A stretch of DNA of 60,001 bases from Terriglobales bacterium (lineage in GTDB: Bacteria > Acidobacteriota > Terriglobia > Terriglobales > Acidobacteriaceae), in contig JAATGG010000133.1 of the NCBI GenBank assembly GCA_015654835.1, positions 1 through 60,001 of the forward strand, given 5' to 3'. Shown here one piece after another: positions 8,779-18,317 of this stretch. The position numbers and the translations under genes were made by a program. How positions within the stretch are numbered: the stretch's first letter is position 1; each line of letters opens with the position of its first letter. Below the pieces are notes generated by a model. The model did not search any database, had not been told where the DNA came from, and saw only the letters and a program-made list of their open reading frames with translations.

Positions 8779-9576
8779 TTGAACATTCTTTTCATCGGCG
8801 ACATTTTCGGCAGCGCGGGCCGCAGAATTGTCCGCGAGCACATCGGGCATGTGCGCGCCGCCCATGCCGTCGATCTGGTCGTCATCAACGCTGAAAACGC
8901 CGCCGGCGGTTTCGGCGTCACTCCGCAAATCGCCGAAGACTTGTTCGAGCTGGGCGCAGACGTGCTCACCACCGGCAACCACGTCTGGGACAAGCGCGAG
9001 CTGATCGACTACATGAACTCGGTGCCCGCCAACAGCCATGAAGCTGCCCGCCGCGTACTGCGGCCCATCAACCTGCTGCCGGGCCTGCCTGGCTATGGCA
9101 TGTATGAAGGCACAACCGAAGGCGGCATCGGCTACGCGGTCATCGACGTGATGGGCCGCGTGTTCATGAACGCCACCAACGATCCCTTCCATGCCATCAA
9201 CGACGTGCTGGCCGCCATCAAGGCCAAGGTAATCGTGGTCGACTTCCACGCCGAGGCCACCAGCGAGAAGGTCGCCATGGGCTGGCATCTGGATGGCCGC
9301 GTCACCGCCGTTCTGGGCACCCACACCCACATCCCCACAGCCGATGAACGCGTGCTGCCCGGCGGAACCGCGTATCAGACAGATGTTGGCATGAGCGGCC
9401 CCTACGACAGCGTAATCGGCGTCGAAAAGGAACTGGTGCTGCATCGTTTTCTCACCGGCATGCCGGGCAAGTTCGAGGCTGCCAAGGGAAACCCAAAAAT
9501 GTGCGCGACGCTGGTCACCTGCGATCCATTCACCGGACGCGCCTCCGCCATTCAGCGCATCATGCTCGGCGAGTAG
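8779..9576 (+). CDS. YmdB-family metallophosphoesterase
   Basis: A 265-residue protein of the TIGR00282/YmdB family. Metal ligands are visible as GDIFGSAG (Asp8), NAENA, TTGNHVWD and the pair in GTHTHIPTAD. Members hydrolyse 2',3'-cyclic AMP in vitro and bind two metals; in Bacillus, YmdB affects biofilm and sporulation choices. No signal peptide is seen, so it is cytosolic. The start is TTG, supported by GCGAGGA upstream; no in-frame ATG is better placed. It follows lysS and is convergent with the carboxylesterase gene. Confidence 0.93.
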   Translation: MNILFIGDIFGSAGRRIVREHIGHVRAAHAVDLVVINAENAAGGFGVTPQIAEDLFELGADVLTTGNHVWDKRELIDYMNSVPANSHEAARRVLRPINLLPGLPGYGMYEGTTEGGIGYAVIDVMGRVFMNATNDPFHAINDVLAAIKAKVIVVDFHAEATSEKVAMGWHLDGRVTAVLGTHTHIPTADERVLPGGTAYQTDVGMSGPYDSVIGVEKELVLHRFLTGMPGKFEAAKGNPKMCATLVTCDPFTGRASAIQRIMLGE

Positions 9577-9601
9577 CCTGCTGCATTGTCACCTAAATTA
9601 A

Positions 9602-9632
9602 AAAGCGGCTCTCCGAATGGGATGGCCGCTTT
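9602..9632. terminator. bidirectional terminator hairpin
   Basis: AAAGCGGC (9602-9609) pairs with GCCGCTTT (9625-9632) around a 15-base loop, with A-rich sequence before and T-rich after. It lies between convergent genes and would serve both. Confidence 0.6.
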
Positions 9633-9667
9633 CTGCCTCATCTTTGCCGGCTGGACTTCCGACTTAT

Positions 9668-11221
9668 CTACCGCGTAGCCGGATTTTCCTTCAACAGAAA
9701 TTCGTAGCGCGGGCGCAGAGTATCCGGACCCGAAACGATCGTGCTGTCTAAATGGATCAGCGGATCGCCTTCGCCATACTTCGGCCATACCGGCAAGCCC
9801 GGCCCATTGGGGTCGCCGGTCTTCGCGAAATTGGTCCAATAACTCATCATCTGCTCGCTTAGCTTGCGGTCTTCCGGTCTCACCGTCTCCCCCGGCCGCG
9901 TATCGAGCGTTCCAAAAACATACTCGATATCGTCGGAGTGGAAGGCGAATGTGCCGGGGTGATATTTGCTCGGCAGCGCCGCCAATTCAAAGTGGTAGCG
10001 GTACACCGGCGACTCGCCCGTCTTGCGATGCGCTTCCAGCCACTTCCAGGTCCCGAAAGCGATAAACGCGTCGCCACCGTAGTCGCGTGCCGAGTCCGCA
10101 GCCTGGGCCTGGGTGTCGCCGGGATATACCTTCAAAAACTCCTCCGTCCGATCCGGGAAATGCTCCGCGGCAAACGCCTTCCACTTCTCCACCGTCATGC
10201 TATTCGCCAGCCCTGCGCCCTCGTCGCGATTCCAGCCGGCCAACAGCGGCACATGCGCCTGCCGTCCCGCCGCAAACGCGTCCGCCACCGGCTCGGTCAG
10301 CAGCTTGCCGTCTACATCCTGCGAAAAGTGAACCGCTCTTTTGGCGCTGGCCGCCGCTTGCAGAATCCTGTCGGCAGGCAGAGCACGCAACTCGGCAAGC
10401 GAGTTCACTCCCAGCGACGATACCCAGGCGCCATCGGCCTCTTCCCGGGCTGCAAACGAAGCATTATGCTCGGGCTCGATGCCGCCAAGCGCTCCGCCGC
10501 TCTCGCCGATCGCCTTTTGGAAAAGTCCCTTGGCCAAGGGCGACGCCATCAGCGTGCTCACCGCAAACGAACCGGCGCTCTCGCCAAAAATCGTGACGTT
10601 GTCCGAGTCGCCGCCGAACTCCTGGATGTTCGCCTTGACCCATTGCAGCGCGGCGACCATGTCCATCAAGCCATAGTTCCCCGCTGCCCCATTGCCCTCT
10701 TTCGCAAGGTCGGCCGTAGCCAGAAAACCGAAGACGCCCAACCGATAATTGATGGTCACCAGCACCACGTTCTTGAGCGGCAGATAATCACCGTTGTGTC
10801 GAGGCTCCGAGCTGGCGCCGCCCGAGTAGCCGCCGCCATGAATCCAGAACATCACCGGCAGCTTGCTCTTCTTCGACGCATCCGCCGGCGCGTACACGTT
10901 CAGAAACAGGCAATCCTCGCTGGGGCCGCTATCCTGAAAAACCATGTCCTCGAAAACGTGCCCCTGTGCGCAATGCGCGCCATAGCGGGTGGCATCGCGC
11001 GTCCCGGTCCACTTAGCCGCCGCCTGCGGAGCTTTCCAGCGCAGATCGCCCACCGGCGGAGCCGCATACGGCAATCCGAAAAACGCCCGCACTTTGCCGC
11101 CGTTGATCGTCTTGCCCTGTATCCTTCCCTGCTCGGTTTTTACGGTCAAGGAGTCGGCGTGAGCCACTCCGGAGAGTCCCAGACCCAACGCAACCAAGCT
11201 ACATAGCAGTCGTACCCGCAT
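9668..11221 (-). CDS. exported type B carboxylesterase
   Basis: A 517-residue esterase of the para-nitrobenzyl esterase/cholinesterase group. A signal peptide (MRVRLLCSLVALGLGLSGVAHA) opens the protein. The nucleophile is in FGESAGSFA, EDCLFLNVYAP is the family signature, the acid is likely the Glu of GWNRDEG, and the His is likely in FAFHSDDIEY. It probably acts on esters in the periplasm; the natural substrate is unknown. The start was placed at the Met with GCGGAGGAT upstream, not at the longer frame 28 residues earlier. It follows lysA by about 90 bases on the same strand but has its own ribosome site and no functional tie to lysine synthesis. Confidence 0.94.
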   Translation of the reverse strand: MRVRLLCSLVALGLGLSGVAHADSLTVKTEQGRIQGKTINGGKVRAFFGLPYAAPPVGDLRWKAPQAAAKWTGTRDATRYGAHCAQGHVFEDMVFQDSGPSEDCLFLNVYAPADASKKSKLPVMFWIHGGGYSGGASSEPRHNGDYLPLKNVVLVTINYRLGVFGFLATADLAKEGNGAAGNYGLMDMVAALQWVKANIQEFGGDSDNVTIFGESAGSFAVSTLMASPLAKGLFQKAIGESGGALGGIEPEHNASFAAREEADGAWVSSLGVNSLAELRALPADRILQAAASAKRAVHFSQDVDGKLLTEPVADAFAAGRQAHVPLLAGWNRDEGAGLANSMTVEKWKAFAAEHFPDRTEEFLKVYPGDTQAQAADSARDYGGDAFIAFGTWKWLEAHRKTGESPVYRYHFELAALPSKYHPGTFAFHSDDIEYVFGTLDTRPGETVRPEDRKLSEQMMSYWTNFAKTGDPNGPGLPVWPKYGEGDPLIHLDSTIVSGPDTLRPRYEFLLKENPATR

Positions 11222-11313
11222 CAGAAATCCTCCGCGAAACACATATCTACCGTTACCGGCCATGATCCCGCAGCAAGCGCAGAGAACCTCTCCCCGCCTG
11301 CGCACTTTGCTGC

Positions 11314-12609
11314 CTACACCATCTCAGGTGCCAGCAAATCGGCCATCGTCTCCCGACGCCGGATCAGCCGCGCTCTGCCGCCCTCAACCAACACCTCGGC
11401 TGGACGAAGACGCGTATTGTAGTTCGAACTCTGCGCCATGCCGTACGCTCCCGCATCGAGCAACGCCACCAGGTCGCCGGGCTTCACAGGCTGCAGTTCG
11501 CGATCATGCGCAAAAAAATCTCCGCTCTCGCAAACCGGGCCCACCACATCGACAATCCGTGTTTTCCCGGGCCTGCGCCTTACCGGCACAATCTCGTGAT
11601 GGGCCTGATAAAGCGCCGGGCGAATCAGGTCGTTCATCGCCGCGTCGGTAATCACAAATGTTTTTTTGCCGTTGCGCTTCACCTGCAGCACCCGCGCAAC
11701 CAGCGCCCCGGCCTGCGCCACCAGAAACCGGCCCGGCTCCAGCAGCAGGCGGCCCTTGAAGTCCCCGAGAACCTGTTCGATTGCCGCCGCATATTCATTT
11801 ACCTTGGCCGCCGCATCGAAGCTGCCGCCATGATAGTCGATTCCCAACCCGCCACCAGCGTCGATCACCTTCAACTCGATGCCGTCGCGTTGCAGTTGCG
11901 CTACCAGCTTGCTTACCCGCTCAATGGCCACCGCGAACGGCTCTGCCGAACGAATCTGCGAGCCGATATGGACGCTGACTCCGTGCGCCTCAAGCCAGCG
12001 GCTGCCGGCCACGCTCCGATAGATCTTCAGCGCCTTTCGAATATCGATGCCGAACTTATGCTCGCGCATCCCGGTCGAAATGTAGGGGTGCGTCTCCGCA
12101 AACACGTCGGGGTTTACCCGCAGCGCAAATCGAGCCTTGCGCTTGAGCTTGGCTGCCCGCGCTGCCAGCAATTCCAGCTCCGCTTCGCTCTCCACGTTGA
12201 ACTGGAGGATTTCCGCCTGCAGCGCCAGATCGATCTCCGCCGCCGTCTTGCCTACGCCCGAGAAAACGACCCGCCCTGCCGCTTCCGGCGCAACCGCCAG
12301 CACGCGTTCCAGTTCACCGCCGGAAACAATGTCGAACCCGGCTCCACGAGCGGCCAGCAACTTCAAAATCGCCAGCGCCGAATTGGCCTTCACGGCATAA
12401 CAAACCAGATGGTCCCGGCTGCCAAGCGCCTGTTGGAACATGCCCAGCCGCTCCATGATCTGGTCGGCCGAATACACATAAAGCGGCGTGCCATGGCGCC
12501 TTGCCAACGATTCAAGCGAGATCCTGCCGCAATGGAGCGGTGCGCCGGGGCGTGGATGATGAAACGGACGAGACGATGAAGCAGAAGATACAGTCACGGA
12601 TGAGGTCAA
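11314..12609 (-). CDS. lysA: diaminopimelate decarboxylase
   Basis: A 431-residue PLP enzyme that converts meso-diaminopimelate to lysine, the last step of lysine synthesis. The PLP lysine is Lys74 in CYAVKANSA of the TIM-barrel domain. FDIVSGGELER, SVHIGSQI, DAGGGLGIDYHGG and LLLEPGRF are family motifs that line the PLP phosphate and substrate. VGPVCESGDFF supplies the cysteine and acidic residues of the second active-site half, and DAGAYGMAQSSNYN is near the C-terminus. It lies 36 bases after the alpha/beta hydrolase gene on the minus strand and may be in one transcript with it. Confidence 0.97.
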   Translation of the reverse strand: MTSSVTVSSASSSRPFHHPRPGAPLHCGRISLESLARRHGTPLYVYSADQIMERLGMFQQALGSRDHLVCYAVKANSALAILKLLAARGAGFDIVSGGELERVLAVAPEAAGRVVFSGVGKTAAEIDLALQAEILQFNVESEAELELLAARAAKLKRKARFALRVNPDVFAETHPYISTGMREHKFGIDIRKALKIYRSVAGSRWLEAHGVSVHIGSQIRSAEPFAVAIERVSKLVAQLQRDGIELKVIDAGGGLGIDYHGGSFDAAAKVNEYAAAIEQVLGDFKGRLLLEPGRFLVAQAGALVARVLQVKRNGKKTFVITDAAMNDLIRPALYQAHHEIVPVRRRPGKTRIVDVVGPVCESGDFFAHDRELQPVKPGDLVALLDAGAYGMAQSSNYNTRLRPAEVLVEGGRARLIRRRETMADLLAPEMV

Positions 12610-12645
12610 TATTGGACTTCCCTGCAGAAGAATTCTCTCTTGAGC

Positions 12646-13479
12646 CTACAGCACGTCGAGTTGCCGCAGCCACTCCGCCAGCAGCGTTGCCACTTTTTGC
12701 GGCTGCTCATAGGCGGCCAGATGCCCGGCGTCGGGCAGCAGATGCGACTCGCATCCCCCCGGCGCAGCGTGGAAGGCATCCATCTCGGCTGGGCTTATGC
12801 TCGCATCTTCTCCGCCTGCGATTCCCAGCACCGGCACTTGGATCGTGGAAACGGTGGGCACGGAATCCGGTCGCGTGGCCAACCCCGCCTGAACGGCTAC
12901 CAAAGCCTCCGTGGTCAGCGTCATGCAGGCGCGCAACTCGGCCACGATCTGGGGCCGCCGCTGCCGGGCCGTCGCTCCAATCAACGATTGCGTCATCGCG
13001 TCAAATATTCCATCCACACCGGCAGTCCGTGCGCGGACAATCGTTTCAACGCGCTTGGCCGCCCCCGCTTCGCTGTCCGGCTGCGGCTTCGAGCAGATAA
13101 ACGCCAGCGCCCGCATCCGTTTCGGAGCCCTGCGCCAAAGTTCCAGCAACACGGAGCCGCCCACCGAGCAACCGGCAAATACCGCTTCCGTGATCTCCAG
13201 ATGATCCAGCAGGGCAAGCACATCCGCAGCCAGCCGTCCCATGGTCAGCACGGGAGCATCCGGGACGCGGGCAAATCCACCCACTGGCAGGTTTCCAAGC
13301 TCCGACCCGCCATGTCCACGAAAGTCGGGAACGATGGCGCGCACCCCCCCCACGTTCTCGGTCAGAGGCCGCCAATAGTTGTGGTCCAGCGGCGTCGGGT
13401 GCAAAAAAACTACAGGCAAACCGGCGCCCGTTTCCCAATACCGCAGCTTCGCTCCATCCGACTCGTAAATAGCCTTCAT
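12646..13479 (-). CDS. alpha/beta hydrolase
   Basis: A 277-residue soluble alpha/beta-hydrolase. The oxyanion region is VVFLHPTPLDHNYW, the nucleophile elbow is AGCSVGGSV (GXSXG) around residue 104, the acid is probably in AGGEDASIS, and the catalytic His is in PDAGHLAAYEQP. The layout resembles 3-oxoadipate enol-lactonase and small-ester hydrolases, but there is no pathway context to choose a substrate. Its ATG overlaps the stop of the PspC-domain gene upstream in an ATGA, showing translational coupling. Confidence 0.9.
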   Translation of the reverse strand: MKAIYESDGAKLRYWETGAGLPVVFLHPTPLDHNYWRPLTENVGGVRAIVPDFRGHGGSELGNLPVGGFARVPDAPVLTMGRLAADVLALLDHLEITEAVFAGCSVGGSVLLELWRRAPKRMRALAFICSKPQPDSEAGAAKRVETIVRARTAGVDGIFDAMTQSLIGATARQRRPQIVAELRACMTLTTEALVAVQAGLATRPDSVPTVSTIQVPVLGIAGGEDASISPAEMDAFHAAPGGCESHLLPDAGHLAAYEQPQKVATLLAEWLRQLDVL

Positions 13480-13793
13480 ACCTTAGGAGGATACGCTCCC
13501 GGAACCGTGTCAGACTCCTCGGGAATCCCGACCCAGCCAGCGATATAGGCCACGGCCACCAGTCCTCCTGAAAAGAAGAAACACACCACCGTGAGAATGC
13601 GCACCAGCGCCACATCCCAGCCGTTGGCCTGTGCCAGTCCCAGGCAGACGCCGGCAATCTGGCGGCCCACATGCGGCCGCAACAACGGCCTGCCGGCGGT
13701 CGGCGGTCCTGGTGAAATGACGGTGCCGCAGTTGGAACAGAACCGCGCGCCTCCCGGCAACCCCGTTCCACAACGATGACAAAAGAATGCCAT
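13476..13793 (-). CDS. PspC-domain membrane protein with zinc ribbon
   Basis: A 105-residue protein. Residues 5-23 form a zinc ribbon with two CXXC pairs (CHRCG and CSNCG). A PspC domain follows from about residue 40: RQIAGVCLGLAQANGWDVALVRI, then one or two membrane helices (LTVVCFFFSGGLVAVAYIAGWV). PspC proteins act in the phage-shock membrane-stress response. No pspA or pspB is nearby. The stop overlaps the start of the alpha/beta hydrolase gene by four bases. Confidence 0.9.
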   Translation of the reverse strand: MAFFCHRCGTGLPGGARFCSNCGTVISPGPPTAGRPLLRPHVGRQIAGVCLGLAQANGWDVALVRILTVVCFFFSGGLVAVAYIAGWVGIPEESDTVPGAYPPKV

Positions 13794-13981
13794 GACGCCC
13801 CTCCTGCTTCCGAGTCCTCAATCGTTCCGGGCCGGACTTCGAATCATCCTAGAATACGGAGGCCAGCGTGCGCCGGTTCCAGGCTGCGCTAGAACCGTCA
13901 TTTCGGGCCACCCGAAAAGGGACAGCCTGGAGGCAGCAACCTGAAACCGTGGGACTGCCGGACCGAAGCCCCCTTGTGGAC

Positions 13982-15205
13982 CTAAGCGCCCTTGTAAGGA
14001 TTCCGCAGATATTTCCGCGCCGTATCCGCGCGGGAGGTCTGCGGCCCGGCATCGATGGAGGCCTGATAATCCCTCAACGCTTGCTGCCGCTCGCCGTTCA
14101 AGTCGCGGCACTGGCCGGCGGCCAGAAACGACCGCACCTTCAGTTCCGGACTCACGGTCTTCGTCAGCGCCGTCTCCTCATAAGCCTGTGCCGCTTCGGC
14201 ATAGTGCCGCTGCCCCCGCAGTGCATCTCCCAAGCCGAAATAGGTCAGTTCCAGCCGCGCCGAAGCAAAATAGCCCGGCTTGGCTGCAGCGGTGAGAATC
14301 TCGCGATAGGCCGCGACTGCCCCCATTCCCTCACCCGAGTCCTTGCGCAAGTTGGCCTCTTCCAGGCAGAAAAGGTAATCCCGCGGATACTGGCTTTTGA
14401 GGCTATGCACCACCTGCACCGCCTCCTGATACTTGGCTTCCCGGCGCAGGAAGAGCGCCATCACCGTGCGCGCCTCTATGTTCGTCACCGGGCCGCGATT
14501 GCCGTCGTCGCGCAGCATTTCCATGCCGCGTGACTTCGATCCGGTGATGCCGGCGAAACCGATCAGCAGCTTGAAGGGCAACGGCAGCGCTCCCACCACG
14601 TATTCGTAGACGCCCACAACCAGCTTCGCATCTACATAATTCGGATCCAGTTGGAGCACCCGCACATGGTCGTCCTTGGCCTTCATCGCCAGCCGCAGTC
14701 CGCCGCCGAATCCGCGTTCCACCATGGCCATGTAGGTGCATTTCAAACTGCGTGCCCAGCCGCGCGCATACAGCGCGTCCACATCGTTCGAGTTCTTGCT
14801 GAGCCGCCAGTCGGCCTCGCGGATGGCCTCATCGGCCAGCGCAAAAATCCGGTCCCGTGTCTTGGGGTCCTCGGCCGTGGCGTGGCGGCCCGACAAAAAG
14901 CCGTCGTTGGCATAGAACGTAGTGTCCAGCAGATCCAGCCGATACAGTTCCTGGAACAATACGGCGTCGAGCAACAGCGCCGTAGCCTGCGGATCGCCCG
15001 GATGCGCGGCATGAAAACGTTCGAATCGTTCTACAGCGCCGACGTAATCCAGGTTATAAAAATGGTCAAACGCCTCCCGAACCAGCGGATCGCGGTTCAG
15101 CGGATTGGTGTGCACCTCGGACGCCCATCCCAAGCTGGCCGCCCCCAACAGAACGAGGGCCGATCCCCACCGGCATATCTGAAACAACCCCTTGCACAAC
15201 TGCAA
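13982..15205 (-). CDS. exported tetratricopeptide-repeat protein
   Basis: A 407-residue protein with helical TPR-like repeats over most of its length, for example REAFDHFYNLDYVGAVERFERF near the N-terminus and ALRGQRHYAEAAQAYEETAL near the C-terminus. A leader with the hydrophobic stretch GSALVLLGAASLGWA suggests export. I placed the start at TTG 15205 because AAGGAGG lies at 15210-15216, only four bases away; a TTG two codons later is equally possible, and an ATG 51 codons upstream lacks such a site. I recall it as an acidobacterial conserved protein with no known role. A middle hydrophobic segment (VGALPLPFKLLIGFAG) might touch a membrane. Confidence 0.8.
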   Translation of the reverse strand: MQLCKGLFQICRWGSALVLLGAASLGWASEVHTNPLNRDPLVREAFDHFYNLDYVGAVERFERFHAAHPGDPQATALLLDAVLFQELYRLDLLDTTFYANDGFLSGRHATAEDPKTRDRIFALADEAIREADWRLSKNSNDVDALYARGWARSLKCTYMAMVERGFGGGLRLAMKAKDDHVRVLQLDPNYVDAKLVVGVYEYVVGALPLPFKLLIGFAGITGSKSRGMEMLRDDGNRGPVTNIEARTVMALFLRREAKYQEAVQVVHSLKSQYPRDYLFCLEEANLRKDSGEGMGAVAAYREILTAAAKPGYFASARLELTYFGLGDALRGQRHYAEAAQAYEETALTKTVSPELKVRSFLAAGQCRDLNGERQQALRDYQASIDAGPQTSRADTARKYLRNPYKGA

Positions 15206-15554
15206 CTTGCCTCCTTGCTGGCTGTCGAGATATCCTCCCGGAGATTCGTTTCCGAGATAGCTCTTCAGTCCAAAAACCGCCTCGCAGACCGGCAGTTCCC
15301 CATTGACTTTGAAACTTTTTTCTCCATTTCTCGCCAATCCCGAATAAAGGAGGATCACTTCGTGAAATGGGAGTTGCGGCGTCGCTGAAATTCAACCTCT
15401 CCCCAAAATTCCCAATACGGAAAAAGGAAAGTGCTGCGTATTTGACGTTAACCCATAACAGAAGATGTCTACCGTCCGCCCTCTCTATTTTCGTCTTACA
15501 GGGCCCAACCCATGGTGCAACAACTTCCAATCCAGTGTCTTGAGGGATGAACGA
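15206..15554. other. divergent intergenic region
   Basis: About 350 bases between the minus-strand TPR gene and the plus-strand hypothetical. It must hold two divergent promoters, but I see no convincing -35/-10 pair. A strong AAAGGAGG at 15347-15354 precedes only an eight-codon frame. Confidence 0.4.
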
Positions 15555-16004
15555 ATGAATCAAAAAGAAATGTTGCGAATGTTACTCACACAGGCTCAGT
15601 TTAACGGCTTCGAGTTCCGCCGCTGGTTTCAGGCCCATGTTCAACCCACTTGGCCAGGGGCTGAACAGGCGCTGACCCTGCTGGCGGAGGAAGGCCGGCA
15701 CTATACGCTCCTGTTTTCACACGATTTTGCCCGCTGCTTCTGGCGGACCGGTGCCCAGATGAGTTTCTCGGTCCCTTCCATCACCTATCCACGCGTTAAT
15801 TCACACGGCGACGTCGTTCAAGTGACCCGCAAAGCTTTTACCCGGCGCACCATCAAACCCGATGTCTGGAAGTATCATCTACGCCAGATGGCGGCCGCCG
15901 AGGACCCGATCAAATACCTTTGCCGGTTCCTGCCCATCTCTGACCAGACCCGAATCCTCGATACCCGCAGCACTGGCGCACCCGCGATGGCAGTCCAGGC
16001 ATAG
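15555..16004 (+). CDS. conserved hypothetical protein
   Basis: A 149-residue soluble protein beginning MNQKEMLRMLLTQAQ. It has no signal peptide and no motif I recognise. It contains many aromatic and basic residues (GFEFRRWFQAHVQP, HDFARCFWRTG, RVNSHGDVVQVTRKAFTRRTIKP). The ATG at 15555 was chosen because GAGGG precedes it; an in-frame upstream frame of 30 residues looks non-coding. pyrF follows after 39 bases on the same strand, so co-transcription is possible. Function unknown. Confidence 0.6.
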   Translation: MNQKEMLRMLLTQAQFNGFEFRRWFQAHVQPTWPGAEQALTLLAEEGRHYTLLFSHDFARCFWRTGAQMSFSVPSITYPRVNSHGDVVQVTRKAFTRRTIKPDVWKYHLRQMAAAEDPIKYLCRFLPISDQTRILDTRSTGAPAMAVQA

Positions 16005-16043
16005 CGTCGGCAAGTTCCGAGCGTCATGCTTTAGGATTCAGCT

Positions 16044-16832
16044 ATGCCCTTTGCGGACCGGCTGGACCCCCGATTTGATCCCCGATCGTCAACGATTAAC
16101 TCGCTGACGGCTGCGCGCAAGCGCCTCATCGTCGCGCTGGATGTCCCAGACACCGGCAGCGCCATTGCCCTTGTGGACCGGCTGGAAAACTCCTGCCAAT
16201 GGTTCAAAGTAGGGCTCGAACTGTTTGTGGCCGCCGGACCCGCCGTCCTGGAACCGCTGCTCAAGCGCGGCCACTCAGTCTTTCTGGATCTGAAATTTCA
16301 CGACATTCCCAATACCGTCGCGGGCGCTGTGCGCTCGGCGGCGGCCTTGGGCGTCGGCATGATGACTGTCCATGCCGGGGGCGGTCCCGCCATGCTTTCC
16401 GCGGCCCGTGCCGCTCTCGACGGCATCGCGAATCCCCCGGAGTTGCTCGCCGTCACCGTGCTCACCAGCATGGATTCTACCCAGCTCAATGCCGTAGGCC
16501 TGGAACGCTCGGCTGCTCGACAAGTTGAGGCATTGGCTCGCATAGGCCTGGATGCTGGCGTACGCGGATTCGTCTGCTCCCCTCAGGAAGTAGCTTCCCT
16601 CCGCGCCCTGGCCGGCCCCGAAGGCGTTTTGGTCATCCCCGGCATTCGTCCCGCGGGCGCCGCGACCGGCGACCAAAAGCGTATCGCCACCCCGGCTGAA
16701 GCCTTGCGCCAGGGCGCCAGCTACCTGGTGGTAGGCCGCCCGATCACACAAGCGGCCAATCCCGCTCAAGCGGCGGAAACCATCCTGAAAGAAATGGCCG
16801 CTGAAATCGACCGTTCTTCCGGTGCGGCCTGA
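16044..16832 (+). CDS. pyrF: orotidine 5'-phosphate decarboxylase
   Basis: A 262-residue TIM-barrel enzyme that converts orotidine monophosphate to UMP, the last step of pyrimidine synthesis. The catalytic array is DLKFHDIPNTVAGA around residues 80-93 (Asp-X-Lys-X2-Asp). LIVALDVPD holds the substrate Asp, and IPGIRPAG plus YLVVGRPIT bind the phosphate. An N-terminal extension of about 25 residues precedes the barrel, so a start nearer KRLIVALD cannot be excluded. It is convergent with the LysR gene, 46 bases apart. Confidence 0.96.
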   Translation: MPFADRLDPRFDPRSSTINSLTAARKRLIVALDVPDTGSAIALVDRLENSCQWFKVGLELFVAAGPAVLEPLLKRGHSVFLDLKFHDIPNTVAGAVRSAAALGVGMMTVHAGGGPAMLSAARAALDGIANPPELLAVTVLTSMDSTQLNAVGLERSAARQVEALARIGLDAGVRGFVCSPQEVASLRALAGPEGVLVIPGIRPAGAATGDQKRIATPAEALRQGASYLVVGRPITQAANPAQAAETILKEMAAEIDRSSGAA

Positions 16833-16878
16833 CCGCTCTGCCGGGTAACCCTTGCCGTCACAAATGGAACCTGTCCTA

Positions 16879-17811
16879 TCAACTGCGCGCCTGCGTACCC
16901 CGGGTTCGTGGTGCCAGGTCCTGGGCATGCGTCAGCAAAACGGCGCGAAACGCCCCCACACTGCCGGTAGGCTCCGGCCCCGCCGGGTACGCCATCGAAA
17001 ATTGCCGTGAGAGCTTCAGGCCTCGAACACGCGCCAGCTTCAACGTTCCCAACGCGAGCTGGTTCCGCACCGCCCACCGCGAAACGAAGGTTACGCCCAG
17101 CCCGGCTTCCACCGCGCTTAACAAGCCCTCGTTCGAGTCGAATTCCATGCCCGTGCAGAGGTCCTTGGCCTTGATCCCCGCGGCTGCCAACGCCTGCTCC
17201 ACCACCCGCCGCGATCCCGACCCAAACTCCCGCAGCATCAACTTTTGCCGGCACATATCGCCCACCTCCAACTCGTGGTCGGCCCACTCGTGGCCAGCCG
17301 GCACCACCAGCACCATGTGGTCTTCCATGAAAGGTTCAATGTGCAGGTCCTTCCGCTGCTCAGGACCCTCGATCAGTGCCATATGAATCTCCCGCGCCAC
17401 CAGGGACTCAAGGATCGCGTCGGAGTTCCCGCTGCGCACTGTCACCGTCACCCGCGGATGGCTCTTGAGAAAGGACGCCACCAGGCTTGGCAGCACATAT
17501 TGTCCGATAGTCTGCGAGGCTCCCAGCGTGAGTTCTCCAGCCTGCTGGCCGTAAGCGCTCGCTACCGCCGCCACCGCCTCTTCCCCAATCACCTTCATCC
17601 TCTCGGCGAATGGCAGCAGGGCCGCGCCCCCGGGCGTCAGGGAAATGCGTCCCCCGCCGCGGTCGAACAACGGCACGCCGAATTCATCTTCAAGCGCTTT
17701 GATCTGTTGCGTCACGGCCGGCTGCGTCAGCAGCAGTTCCTCCGCCGCCCGGCTAAAGTTCAGGTGGCGTGCCACAGACCGGAAGACACGAATGCGAAAG
17801 TTTTCGATCAT
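16879..17811 (-). CDS. LysR-family transcriptional regulator
   Basis: A 310-residue regulator. The winged helix-turn-helix covers residues 3-62, with RHLNFSRAAEELLLTQPAVTQQIKALE as the classic LysR motif. The remainder (from about ELTLGASQTIG) is the periplasmic-binding-like effector domain. The domain resembles the CysB/CbbR/YeiE subset, but the effector cannot be read from sequence. No divergent target gene sits next to its promoter: the 500 bases upstream are empty. It may act at a distance. Confidence 0.94.
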   Translation of the reverse strand: MIENFRIRVFRSVARHLNFSRAAEELLLTQPAVTQQIKALEDEFGVPLFDRGGGRISLTPGGAALLPFAERMKVIGEEAVAAVASAYGQQAGELTLGASQTIGQYVLPSLVASFLKSHPRVTVTVRSGNSDAILESLVAREIHMALIEGPEQRKDLHIEPFMEDHMVLVVPAGHEWADHELEVGDMCRQKLMLREFGSGSRRVVEQALAAAGIKAKDLCTGMEFDSNEGLLSAVEAGLGVTFVSRWAVRNQLALGTLKLARVRGLKLSRQFSMAYPAGPEPTGSVGAFRAVLLTHAQDLAPRTRGTQARS

Positions 17812-18317
17812 CGACGAACCAGTACCTCAATTTTGTCTCAAAATGCGTTTGAACTTCAGGAAGCCCGCAAAAGGAGCATTCGTAAAAGGCGCCCTTTGAA
17901 GCTGCCGCTACAAACTCCGAATCTAAAAGGCTATCGTTACTCGCCATTAGCCGCAACAGCTCTCGTCTATGCGTCCTTTTTTGCGACTTTGTTCTTGATG
18001 TCGCATTCGCCTGGCCGGGTTCCAGCACCTCACTTATCTCTCCGCCCTGCTCATCTCTCCGAAGGTTCAAGAGACGCTTGCAGCGAAGCTCCATAGAGCG
18101 ACCGCGGCGACAGATCTCCGGCGTCGTGCAAGGTGGAAATTCCTTGGGGAAATTGCCACTTGGCATCCTGCATTCTATTAAAAGCAAAATCGAAAATGCT
18201 GTAACAGCCGCCGGTCCAAGGCAAAAGGACTCGTCCCGCCAGCCGGGACGAGTCCTTTTGCCTTGTCTCCAAGAAATTCCGCGCGTTATAAAGTTCGCGT
18301 AGATAGACCGACCTTCG
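17812..18317. other. intergenic region with one long hairpin
   Basis: About 500 bases without a supported gene. Open frames here lack family resemblance and ribosome sites. The only structure I see is the hairpin at 18218-18264. Confidence 0.5.
18218..18264. terminator. 21-bp perfect hairpin, terminator-like
   Basis: AAGGCAAAAGGACTCGTCCCG (18218-18238, quoted in full as one arm would exceed nothing but the pairing partner is 18244-18264) pairs perfectly over 21 bases with a 5-base loop. No U-tract follows on either strand, though TTTT lies within the stem. It is 54 bases past the stop of the minus-strand piuC-like gene and probably ends that transcript. Confidence 0.6.

Noticed and set aside
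15362..15388. Strong AAAGGAGG before an eight-codon GTG frame ending in TGA
   Set aside because: Too short to support as a peptide; no downstream gene within leader distance and no repeat of control codons.
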